Shown: positions 1-9,573 of the stretch, in pieces
How the letters are laid out: every line of letters begins with the position of its first letter
Position numbering within the stretch: position 1 is the stretch's first letter
Source of the DNA: Phallusia fumigata
Lineage: Eukaryota; Chordata; Ascidiacea; Phlebobranchia; Ascidiidae
Reading direction: 5' to 3'
DNA length: 22,639 nt
Assembly (NCBI GenBank): GCA_008931825.1
Contig: QXVZ01029087.1
Location: forward strand, 1-22,639
Program-made: the position numbers and the translations under genes
Notes under the pieces: generated by a model
Databases searched by the model: none
Seen by the model: only the letters and a program-made list of their open reading frames with translations
What the model was told of the DNA's origin: nothing

Positions 1-700
1 GGGCAAGAATATTTTTAAGAGTTATGAACACATTCGTGTTTAGTGTTCTAAAAACTTACAAAATTAAAAATACGCCAAACGCCCTTTAAATGATTAGATT
101 TGAGAGTATATCAAGTATTAAAAAATAGATGGATTTTTAACGTCCGCCAATCATATTATGAGTAAAGTGAATTGGATTTGAACGTTAAAAAAACACTTGT
201 TTTAAAATGTTTTGTAATTCAGTCCAAATCTAAACCTTTTTAATGCTTGGTCACATAACGACAAAGCTACGTAGCGCCTCACCACATCATGTCGGTTGAA
301 AAGTATTTATTTTTTCAACTTTATGCCAGACCTCCAGAGAGGATTTGCACAGATATTTCTCGTTTTATTTTAAGAAACTCTTGAAAACGGGAGCAAGAAA
401 AATAACCACATGATCTCAGTCTTCGTCACATTTGCCACACGATAAAAATCCCTGCAAAGCTTGGAACATGGATGGAATTTCCCATAACACTTGAAACAAA
501 TACACTGCGGTTTAATATAAAATGAAAAAACCCGTGCTACAAGCTACTAAAAGTGCGTTCGCATTTTTTTTTTACAAAACGACGTTTCAACGCAGGTATT
601 GTATTCAAAAAACCTAAATAATTTTAGTTTGGCATGAAATCAAATAATATGTAGAATGTTTTTCGACGCAGCAAGGTAAATGTTTTCTGTTTTGCTGCCT
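1..700. other. Intergenic, no gene seen
   Basis: AT-rich sequence upstream of gene A. I see no open frame, domain signature or RNA gene. At about 664-675 it has the string gacgcagcaagg, which recurs exactly at 6252-6263 in the B-C interval. Recognisable homology to the flank of gene D begins only at about 700. Confidence 0.5.
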
Positions 701-779
701 AAAACGTTTTCGCTAAATTAGTTACGAAATGTGCTTGTAAATACCTAAAATATTAACTACCTAATAAAATAAGATTTAA

Positions 780-904
780 CGGGCAAACCGAAAAGGGAAA
801 TATCGAAAAAAAATAAGCTCGAACATTGTAGGGAAAACCGCAAAGTCGAAAACATTTCAACGCCCAGGGCAAGAAGAAAAAATTCCGAGATGCTGCTATA
901 AAAG
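780..904 (+). promoter_or_regulatory. Promoter of gene A with TATA box
   Basis: A TATA box lies at 897-904 (tataaaag). About 100 bases upstream of it align with the promoter of gene D (shared gggaaat-tcg, aacatt and ccgcaa blocks). Transcription should start about 25-30 bases downstream, near 925-930. It would give a 5' untranslated exon ending at 994 in the motif gtcaaag before a gtaaat donor. The string catcaagtcatcagatcatcatc in this leader is nearly identical in gene D. Confidence 0.7.
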
Positions 905-1166
905 AGAGGAAGTTTGCTAAAGAAAATCATTTCAGTTCATCAAGTCATCAGATCATCATCAAGTTTTCAAACGAACTTTGTCAATTCGTCAAAGGTAAAT
1001 ACTTCACAGTGTAATTAAATTATTGGTCGTGTTTGTTTCTAAACTAAAAACTTATAATCGACAGAATGGCTGAAATAGTAAGAGATCAAATTTCAGAAGC
1101 AATCACCTCCGGGTGTTGTAACAACACGCAATTTTATTACTATCATGTTTTTTCGTTTCAGTTAGA

Positions 1167-2450
1167 ATGAAGATTCTTGTTTTGACCATCGCCTGTGCAT
1201 TCATTGGAGTTGCGAGCGCCGTAACCTATTACCCAGGTAAGATAACTGACATGGTGACAAAGCCCCATCTTAAGGACATAAGTACAAAGTCTGAGTTTGC
1301 AACAAATCAAAATAGTTTTAGCGAGTCTTGTGTGGTCACCCGTAACTACGAGATTAAAATATTTAAAGGATCTATCGCGCTACCAACACATTGTATCTTG
1401 TTCAGTAACTTACAACAATCTCGGATGTTGGGGAGACACCGCCACCAGGGCGATCGCGACAAGAGAAGGAGATCCCATTCTTGATGGAAACTACTGGCAA
1501 AGAGTCAACGCAATTCAAAAATGCGCCAGAGTCGCTAACAATCACGGCGATGACGTATTTGCTGTTCAGGTATCTTTACAAACTTGCACAGTCAGCACAA
1601 GTTGCAGGCGTTACACTGTGCTGATTCATCAAGCCATTTTAGTTGCTTCTGACGTTGTATATTGTTCTCCGAGTCGTCTTTATAAATGTGCTAATATATG
1701 AACTTAAGATGTTATCACACTTCGACAAAGGGACAAAAATGGACGATCGTTTTGCACTGTTGCAAACTTGAAGTCCATTTTGATTAGTTTGTTCTTTAAA
1801 ACACCGAACAAAAGAGTGTACTCCGCACATAAAAATACTTTTCCCCACAGAACGGAGGCTGGTGTGCCAGCTCATCCACAGCTCGAGACACTTACCGTAA
1901 ATATGGTGCAAGCACCGCTTGTTTGGCTGGGGGCGAAGGAGGTCCTTGGGGTAATCAGGTTTACGAAATCAACTCTATTTCGGAAGGTGAATATTTACCA
2001 TACTTCACAACCATAAATTACAATTATGCTCATGAAATGTTAATTGTACGACTATGATAAATTGTGGGGCTGCGTGACTTTTTCTGCAAAAAAAAGTTTC
2101 TTTCTTTAAATTGAAAAACGAATCCAAACTTTCTTTTTTAAGTTTCCCTCCTTGACCTCGGCTGCTGGACTGACACTTCAAACCGCGCCATCCCAACCAT
2201 TGAAGGACTCGACCCGATCCTCGATGGCAATTACTCGACTCGCCAGGAAGCGATCGCCAAATGTGTGCAAGCTGCGCATGCGCGAGGCTATGACATCATC
2301 GCTTTGCAGAATGGTGGATGGTGCGCTGGATCACGTGACGCTGAGTTGACTTACAAGAAATACGGAGCTAGCACCAACTGTGGAAGTTCGGGCAAAGGGG
2401 GTGCATGGGCGAACCAAGTTTACCGCATTCGTGTGTTGAAAACCACGTAA
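1167..2450 (+). CDS. Gene A: secreted two-domain GCW/GGWC (WSC-like) protein, 225 aa
   Basis: Coding exons are 1167-1236, 1406-1569, 1851-1986 and 2143-2450. A further intron at 995-1161 splits the 5' leader just before the ATG. The product begins with a signal peptide (MKILVLTIACAFIGVASA), then a short linker ending YYP. Domain 1 has Cys31, Cys63, Cys83 and Cys102; domain 2 has Cys131, Cys164, Cys184 and Cys203. Both follow GCW-x-KC-x-Q-x-GGWC-x-C and end W-x-NQVY. Intron phases are 1, 0 and 1. Domain 1 is therefore split at VQ/NGGWC, while domain 2 is a single exon. The start is fixed by the acceptor at 1160-1161 and the signal peptide. The protein is predicted to be extracellular; its ligand is unknown. 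Domain 2 reads YSTR where B, C and D have YWT, so one conserved Trp is Ser here. The N-terminus and promoter mark it as the sister of D. Similarity to WSC domains is my judgement. Confidence 0.87.
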
Positions 2451-2533
2451 GTACATTTCTGCGAAATTTATAAAAACTTTTGTATGTTAATCTGAGCAGG
2501 TTTTAACCGAAGACATAACTGTTCTCAAATAAA
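2448..2533 (+). terminator. Gene A 3' end: stop codon inside a GTAAGT donor-like site, then AATAAA
   Basis: The stop codon TAA (2448-2450) is embedded in ac|GTAAGT, a perfect donor consensus. An AATAAA polyadenylation signal follows at 2528-2533. If the donor is used with the acceptor ending at about 2501 (gagcag), the coding sequence would finish one residue later (Phe, stop). Otherwise transcription ends near 2550. Confidence 0.45.
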
Positions 2534-2534
2534 T

Positions 2535-4063
2535 TCCCAAGCAGACCATGTTTTTCCTTATTTGAACACTTACAACTTGTATTTTCTACCTAAACCATAA
2601 CATTCCACCATTTTTTTAATTCGAAAGATGTTTAAATATTCTACCTTGTCTGATGTACTAATGTAGTCACCATCACGTAACATTTAGGAAACGCGCAAAA
2701 TGGTATTAGCCATGATTAAAACACAATTGTTAATGTTTACATTGTTTTACAGCACCTACTAACGGTAAAAGAATCAGACAAACACCTTGATCCCGGACAA
2801 GCTACATTTTTGTTTTGTCAAATAAAAAGCATATACAACATGCACCTATGTAGCTATTAAACGGTCTGATCATAAGAGTAATGCATCGAGAGTTATCGCC
2901 AGTTTTTCGGTAACCAACAACACAACTATTTTAAGGCTGAACACCTTCTGGCTTCAAACCGAGTGCAAATCGCGATAGTTACTTGCCGCGTGGCTAGGTG
3001 CTTATATCTATTTTTTATAAACATCCCATTTCAAGTCGTTTTAGGCCTATCATGAATTTGTTAAAAAAGGCATTCTAAGTTGTAATGCATGCAAATAGAG
3101 CCGAAAAGCTGGACAAAATAAATGGGGTTTAACATTATCTCGTATTTTCTTGAATATTTCAAATATCTGTTGCGAAAACAAGTAACAAGCAAAAACTTAA
3201 TTGACCGTTAGTTCAATACGGGATCTGCAGTTAAAAATTAATTTCTTTCATCACACAAGTTTTATACATGATCAATAGAAATATACAAGTCAGTACATTA
3301 GTACAAACATTTCCAGGTGGTAATGACACCAGCCAATGTCGAAAAAATAACTTACAACTGCACAATTTACAGCTTATAGGTGCAAATTTCGGTTTGCAGT
3401 ATTCAAAGTATAGAATAACAGATGCTAGTTCCATAAACTGATTCAGATCAACGTACCGACAACACTGCTGTCATTGTAACGAATAAAAGCAACAAATTTC
3501 AAAAAGGAATCAGTTTATTAATATTGCGTGACAACATTGTAGACGTCAAAAAGTAACAAATATAACTTGTCTATGTGCAATGTTACTTAGTTTTATCGCC
3601 AGATTTTTTTTCCGTTTATCTACTTTCTGTTGTCAAAAACGCTGCGATGTTATAGTCTAACACAATGACTTATGTTTAGACCTCAAACAATTCGAAATGC
3701 CAAATAAGGAGAAAAACATTTGTATTTTTATGGATGAAGAAAAACAACAAGTAAAGCATGAGAAATTAAATATATGTTGTTGCGTTTTTCATCAATTCGA
3801 GTCCATAGTGCTTGGATCGAAATCTTAGTAAGTTCTGAAAGGAAAAATAAAAATTATTTCAGGCTTCGTTGTCGATGAAATTCAAGACTAATTATGTTTC
3901 TTACAATCATGTCGTAGTAAATACATTTGCAATCATTAAAAAACTAAATGTTATCAAAACAACTTTGCTGTACAAAAACGTTTAAAGTTCCAAGCAGTTT
4001 ACAAACAAGACAATTAGAATTGTTACTAATAGTTTCAGTAATTACGTCAGCTGTTGTTATTAC
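2535..4063. other. A-B intergenic region, no gene seen
   Basis: About 1.5 kb between the convergent 3' ends of A and B. Only short spurious frames are present. Bases 3272-3296 (tcaatagaaatatacaagtcagta) are a one-armed relative of the hairpin arms at 9434-9509 in the mirror-image C-D interval. Nothing else is recognisable. Confidence 0.5.
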
Positions 4064-5202
4064 TTACGTGGTTTTCAACACACGAATGCGGTAAACTTGG
4101 TTCGCCCATGCCCCTCCCTTGCCTGAACTTCCACAGTTGGTGCTAGCTCCGTATTTCTTGTAAGTCAACTCGGCGTCACGTGAACCAGCGCACCAACCAC
4201 CGTTCTGCAAAGCGATGACGTCATAGCCTCGCGCATGCGCAGCTTGAACACATTTGGTGATCGCTTCCTGGCGAGTCCAGTAATCGCCATCGAGGATCTG
4301 TTCGAGTCCTTCAATGGTTGGGATGGCGCGGTTTCCATTGTCAGTCCAACAGCCGAGATTAGTAAGAGAAACTAACATAGACAAAAAATCCAAATCCGAT
4401 TATTTATGTGATATTTTTAGTTAATCGGTGGCATAGATAACCAAAAATATTTAGCTGGGTCAAATATTTTGATTTCATATTTTTGTTGTAAAATTTTTCG
4501 TTATTGCTCAGTCTGTTTTATACAACATTGTCAAATTCAGAAAAGTACCTATCTTCTTCTAGCAAAAAGACAATTTAGGAATCGATCACTTGGATAGTTA
4601 AGAATTGCCGTTTTAAATGTTAATAGTAGCTATCTTAATTTCTATCTTTCTTACCCTTTGAAATGGAGCTGATCTCGTAAACTTGATTTCCCCAAGGTCC
4701 ACCACGTCCGTCCGATTGGCAAGTACTGCTTGCACCGTATTTACGGTAAGTGTCTCTAGCTGACGACGAGCTGGCGCACCAACCTCCGTGCTGTAAAAAG
4801 GAAAGTTGATTACCTTCTGAACAAATAAGATTACTGTTTTCAAATTTGTATATATTTGTTTAATATGAACATAAGGTTTTTACAAATTCACCTGGACAGC
4901 AAAAACGTTATCACCGTTGTTGTGAGCGACTCTGGCGCATTTTGCAATCGCGTTTACTCTTTGTTGGTAGCCGGTTCCATCAAGAATTGAATCTCCTTCT
5001 CTTGTCGGAATCGCTCTGGATCCGGTGTCTTTCCAACATCCGAGATTGTTTAACGTAACTAAAAATGAAATGTTGACGTGTCGTTACCTGATTCGTGCAG
5101 GTAAAGTAAACTACTTTCCCATTTTTACCTACCCGGGTAATAAAAAACTGCATTTGCTGCTCCAATTAACGCGCAGGCGATGGCGAGAACGATAAGCTTC
5201 AT
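4064..5202 (-). CDS. Gene B: secreted two-domain GCW/GGWC (WSC-like) protein, 226 aa
   Basis: On the minus strand the coding exons are 5202-5133, 5058-4892, 4790-4655 and 4371-4064. A 5' leader intron covers 5321-5214. The product has a signal peptide (MKLIVLAIACALIGAANA), the linker VFYYP, then two GCW/GGWC domains with four cysteines each. Domain 1 is one residue longer than in A (DGTGYQQR against DGNYWQR). Intron phases are 1, 0 and 1, as in the other copies. The frame is open throughout. The protein is almost identical to C, with small changes such as NGDNVF for NGDDVF in domain 1 and AITKC for AIAKC in domain 2. B is divergent from C and convergent with A. The stop again lies in ac|GTAAGT. 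Extracellular location is well supported; function is unknown. An innate immune, matrix or lectin role is inference. Confidence 0.88.
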
Positions 5203-5419
5203 TGTAGAGTTCACTGCATACAATATAATGCATCAAAAATAAAATTCAAACTGGATGGTTAATAAGGAAAAGATTTATACAAGAATTGAATAAATTTTTG
5301 AGATAAATTTTCAACACTTACCTTGACTTTGTTCAGAGAGATAAATCAACCAATTTTCGTTTCTTGTGTTCTTTGCTTGATGCGATGAATTGAAATACTG
5401 AGCCAACAAAACGTTGCCA

Positions 5420-5496
5420 CTTTTATACCAAAGTCCCGGGACTTTTTCTTTGTTCCCCGAACGAACGCTGTATCATGACTCACGTCGCTGCGTCAC
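5420..5496 (-). promoter_or_regulatory. Promoter of gene B: TATA box, GTTCGGGGAAC, AP-1 and ARE-like motifs
   Basis: On the minus strand a TATA box lies at 5427-5420 (tataaaag), in a tggtataaaa context shared with C. Upstream are the palindrome gttcggggaac (about 5463-5453), tgactca (5476-5482, an AP-1 consensus) and gtgacgcagc (5496-5487). The last fits the antioxidant-response core RTGACNNNGC bound by CNC-small Maf factors. The order ARE, cggggaa, tcccgg, TATA is conserved in C. The leader runs from about 5395 to a donor after 5322. It contains catcaagcaaag, also present in C. Confidence 0.65.
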
Positions 5497-6668
5497 AGAC
5501 GGAAAATCCGGGCCGGTCAAAGTAATGACCCTTGGCTTTACCGCACGATAGTGTTTGAGACAGTCCAGTTTATCTCTGCAAAGTTTGCATGGTTCCGTCG
5601 GTCTTGTTTTCAACTTGGTAAAGTCAGGTATTTCCATCGATGATTCATAATTCACTGTAAATTGGTCGCATTGTTAGCTTTACTTAAATATTAATAACTC
5701 TTCAAATCTGAACAACACTTCTCGGTAGCCGACAATTTTGGTGAAGTATTTTTCTTCTGTTCTTTAGTTAAGATTTTCAACTTGTTGTTCAAGTAATTTG
5801 TTTTATATTTTGAATGAAACCCAAAGTTTTGCCGTTTGCAACTTGACAATCTTTATGTTTTATGTCTTCTAACTATAATTAATTTGTTTGCAAACACCTG
5901 TGATCTAAAATGACATTGTACAAGTAAGGGTGTACCTTCATTGCAATCATCGTGTAAATCAATTCTTATTGAAAACGGGAATGGACATTTTAACGCAAAA
6001 AAATCCAGATTTATTTTAAACGAATTAAAAGTTACAACACTTTTGTGAGGAATTTGCAAACAAAATTTGTGGATAGAGATCTTGTGGTATTTCGCATTGA
6101 CTAGGTTTGCAAAACAAAATGGGAGAAAATGTCCCGTGTAACTTAATACATTGCAACTCGTCATTATGTCAAGTCATGTTGTCCACGTCGTTTGACCTTT
6201 GAGATTTGGCCGTGGGGAATTTGACCTTTGACTGGTTCGAGTGTGGCTAGTGACGCAGCAAGGCTGAATCACGTGTTTGTGAAGGTTGTTCTGAGAAACT
6301 AAAAACGGTTATTTGTAAACAAGGTTAGAACTTATGGATTTTACTTGTTTTAAATCAACCACAAAAAAAACATCCTCTACCATTATAAAATAAAAACTAT
6401 TTAATATACTTTTTATTTTACAGCTTAATGGAGAATAATTCATTAAAGTTCTTTCAGCAATCGTTTGTGTTTGATTGAAGTTGCAAACACAGTACAATAC
6501 TATTCTGGCAAAAAAATACACAATTTTTTGTTAAAATACATCAGCATTTACCGAGACTTCGAGTACTTTTGTTTTTTATCAACTTTCAACAGCACTAAAT
6601 GCAGTGTGCAAGAAAAATGAAAGTGATGGCTAACGGTCATTTTCTTGACTGGTCGGGATTTTCTGTTT
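5497..6668. promoter_or_regulatory. Shared B-C divergent intergenic region
   Basis: This interval separates the two divergent promoters. Both ends are homologous as inverted arms (ggattttc, then tgacgcagc). The central 1.1 kb is unique. It holds a third ARE-like gtgacgcagc at 6250-6259 and two exact copies of tttgacctttga at 6191-6202 and 6220-6231, 29 bases apart. The tgacct core is the nuclear-receptor half-site. No convincing coding exon is present; the minus-strand frame at 5473-5655 overlaps the promoter and is taken as chance. Confidence 0.5.
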
Positions 6669-6734
6669 ATGACGCAGCAGATGAATGAGTGTTCGGGGAA
6701 TTAAAGAAAAACTCCCGGCATTGTGGTATAAAAA
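6669..6734 (+). promoter_or_regulatory. Promoter of gene C: ARE-like motif, GTTCGGGGAA, TATA box
   Basis: atgacgcagc (6669-6678) fits RTGACNNNGC. It is followed by gttcggggaa at about 6692, actcccgg, and a TATA box tataaaaa at 6727-6734. The order and spacing match gene B. Transcription probably starts near 6757. The leader exon ends at 6841 (gtcaag), before a gtaagt donor. Confidence 0.65.
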
Positions 6735-7113
6735 GGGGCAGCTATTTGGTGGCTAAGTATTCCAACTCATCACATCAAGCAAAGAAGACAAGAAGAAGAT
6801 ATTCGGTCGCTTATTGATACATCTATATCAAGAAAGTCAAGGTAAGTTATTAAATTATTTGTTAACTTTTTATTCATAGCCAAACCTATGAAATGTGTTT
6901 CCCTGTGTAGAATGTGAAGTTTGTTGTACTCTATACTACAACTTATGATATACATTTTGACATGGTTGAATGTCACCGCTTGCGTTAATAACGTGATCAC
7001 CTATTTCTAATACAACAGATCAATTCTCGTATAAAGCTTTACCTAATTAGGACTTTGGTTCTTATTTTATTTTTTTCTGCATTATCTTGTATGCAGCCAT
7101 CTCCAAATCTACA

Positions 7114-8153
7114 ATGAAGCTTGTTATTATCGCCATGGCCTGCGCTTTCATCGGAGCAGCAAATGCAGTTTTTTATTACCCAGGTAGGGGTAAATGGGGC
7201 AGAAGTTTTCTTTGCCTGCACGAATCAGTTAATAACACGTCATCATTTCGTTTTTAGTTACGTTAAACAATCTCGGATGTTGGAAAGACACCGGATCCAG
7301 AGCGATTCCGACAAGAGAAGGAGATTCAATTCTTGATGGAACCGGCTACCAACAGAGAGTAAACGCGATTGCAAAATGCGCCAGAGTCGCTCACAACAAC
7401 GGTGATGACGTATTTGCTGTCCAGGTATAAATACAATCTCATGTGCATATGGGACAAAAGGGGGTAATAACATAATCAATTTCATTTAATGAAAATTTCA
7501 AAAAGAGGTAAACTAATTGCGAAGAAGGTATATAGTGTTTTTTGTTACAGCACGGAGGTTGGTGCGCCAGCTCGTCGTCAGCTAGAGACACTTACCGTAA
7601 ATACGGTGCAAGCAGTACTTGCCAATCGGACGGACGTGGTGGACCTTGGGGAAATCAAGTTTACGAGATCAACTCCATTTCAAAGGGTAAGAAAGATTCT
7701 GTACCACTTCCTTACACTAAGAGCCTAGTGTAACAATAGTTATGAGAAATCAATCAGCTCCTACTTTGTAGGTGGCAACGCCAAGATTTAGCGTCAAGAA
7801 TAATTTCATTTGCAATGACTGATCCTGTATTTTTCTTTCCATCAGTTTCTCTTACCAATCTCGGCTGTTGGACTGACAATGGAAACCGCGCCATCCCAAC
7901 TATTGAAGGACTCGAACAGATTCTCGATGGAGATTACTGGACTCGCCAGGAAGCGATCGCCAAATGTGTTCAAGCTGCGCATGCGCGAGGCTATGACGTC
8001 ATCGCTTTGCAGAACGGGGGTTGGTGCGCTGGATCACGTGACGCCGAGTTGACTTACAAGAAATACGGAGCTAGTACCAACTGTGGAAATTCTGGCAAAG
8101 GAGGCGGATGGGCGAACCAAGTTTACCGCATTCGTGTGTTGAAAACCACGTAA
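7114..8153 (+). CDS. Gene C: secreted two-domain GCW/GGWC (WSC-like) protein, 226 aa
   Basis: Coding exons are 7114-7183, 7258-7424, 7551-7686 and 7846-8153. A leader intron at 6842-7096 precedes them. The product has a signal peptide (MKLVIIAMACAFIGAANA), the linker VFYYP, domain 1 (GCWKDTGSRAIPT, then AIAKC, then QHGGWC, then STC) and domain 2 (GCWTDNGNRAIPT, then AIAKC, then QNGGWC, then TNC). It ends RVLKTT. Eight cysteines in the mature part suggest four disulphides. Intron phases are 1, 0 and 1. The start is supported by the acceptor atgcag 17 bases upstream and by the signal peptide. No frame damage is visible. C is the mirror copy of B, with near-identical exons but clearly diverged introns. 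The role of the domain is not known to me. WSC-like carbohydrate binding is a hypothesis only. Confidence 0.9.
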
Positions 8154-8206
8154 GTAATAAACAGCAAATGCCCTTATTAAGAATAAATCTGAAGAACTTA
8201 AATAAA
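8145..8206 (+). terminator. Gene C 3' end: donor-like stop context and AATAAA signals
   Basis: The stop codon is again part of ac|GTAAGT. AATAAA occurs at 8182-8187 and 8201-8206. A good acceptor (tttgcttttagcag) ends at about 8265. Its use would extend the protein by roughly 30 residues unrelated to anything recognised. The signals before it make termination at the stop codon more likely. Confidence 0.45.
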
Positions 8207-9386
8207 ACTACATATAACTGCAGACAAAATTTTGTGAAGTAATGTCATTGTATTTGCTTTTAGCAGGTTACCCGCAAATGTAATTATTTCTCGATTTAAA
8301 CAACCACCATTTAAACAACAATTTCAGTTGATTTTGTTTGTGTTTTCAGAACATACTGAGATCTTGCTCAAGTATTGTGAACCAAATTGATGAACAAACC
8401 TAAAATATATATTTCTGCTGTATATATTGCCTGTTATTTTTTTCTTTGTTATAAACATTCCAACTGCAAACAGTTTTTCGTCATTTGTTTTGTCGAAATA
8501 TTTGAGTAAACATAATCCAATGCAACATTGAAACATCTAAAACTTCTGACAAGACTGCAGTCAGTCTAACAAGTGAATTAAGCAGGGCGAATTGACGAGT
8601 GAATAATAAATAGAAAGTACTCGGAATATGTTTCAATCTATTTACGAAGCTGTATTGCACACAGCCAACTTTTCTCAGTTTTGTTTCTACATTTTCAACG
8701 TTCGCAATTTTGCCACGCTATGGTCACGTGACTATATGTTTTTTCATTGTTGTTTTATTCTTTAGAGTGACATTGTGTTGTCACTATCAGTTTACCGGAT
8801 TGGCTATTGTTCTTCTGAAATCTAATAATGCAACCCGTCACCTTTCAGCCTGTAAATTCCTAAGGCGAGTGTCTAAAACCGTAACTCGTATAACAAAACC
8901 CTGTATGTTGAATTCTGTTTGCGGGCGTTATTGCTTGTTACTTGTTCAAAAACAATGATGCAAAATGTTTATGTTTAAAACAGAGATGTATTCTTTTTCC
9001 AAATGTCGGAATAAAACAATGCAGTTTCGTTTTGTATAATTTGCTGGGGTTTATTGTTTCATCAAATGTACAACAATTAATATTAAAGTAAATGAGAAGC
9101 ATTTAACTTGTCCAGAAATCCGAAATTTATTGCACCTCTTCAGCATTAGTAGGTTCTAAAAAACAGTATGAAGATAAATAAGCTGTGTTTCAATTATAGT
9201 GAAAATAAACAAACAACGTTTTTTTGCGCATTTCTAAAACGTTGCCTACACATTACACATCAAGCAACGTACAAATGTTTAAAAAACATGGATTGTATTG
9301 ATTTGGATTTGTCTGTATTGATTTGGACTCATAACCATTCGAAACCTAGTCTTTATTTGGCATACTGTTGTGCGGTAATTTCTCTA
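8207..9386. other. C-D intergenic region, no gene seen
   Basis: AT-rich sequence between the convergent genes C and D, with only short chance frames. Near 9292-9328 is a two-copy direct repeat of tgtattgattt(g)ga. The next landmark is the hairpin at 9434-9509. Confidence 0.45.
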
Positions 9387-9524
9387 ATTCAAAATATACT
9401 TGGGTACACAATTCACCGTTTTAAATATTCTCAATAGAAATATACAAGCCAGTACTTGTCGAAACGTAGAATATGTTTTACACACAAGTACTGGCTTGTA
9501 TATTTCTATTCAAAATATACTTGG
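9387..9524. repeat. Perfect 26-bp inverted repeat (hairpin) flanked by a 17-bp direct repeat
   Basis: The arms 9434-9459 and 9484-9509 are exact reverse complements around a 24-base spacer (9460-9483). The strings at 9387-9403 and 9508-9524 (attcaaaatatacttgg) are identical direct repeats flanking the structure. A single diverged arm occurs at 3275 in the A-B interval. The size (about 76 nt) would suit a small-RNA precursor or a fold-back insertion. I cannot decide between them. Confidence 0.8.
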
Positions 9525-9573
9525 TTTATCAACGTTCAGAATAATATTTCAAAATTTCATTTGAGAATCATAC

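Noticed and set aside
1297-1701. 134-codon plus-strand frame across gene A
   Set aside because: It begins in intron 1, uses exon 2 in part and runs into intron 2. The spliced exons with conserved phases explain the region better.
5473-5655. Minus-strand frame with a CKLCRDKLDC stretch
   Set aside because: It overlaps the conserved promoter elements of gene B and has no counterpart in the mirrored promoter of gene C.
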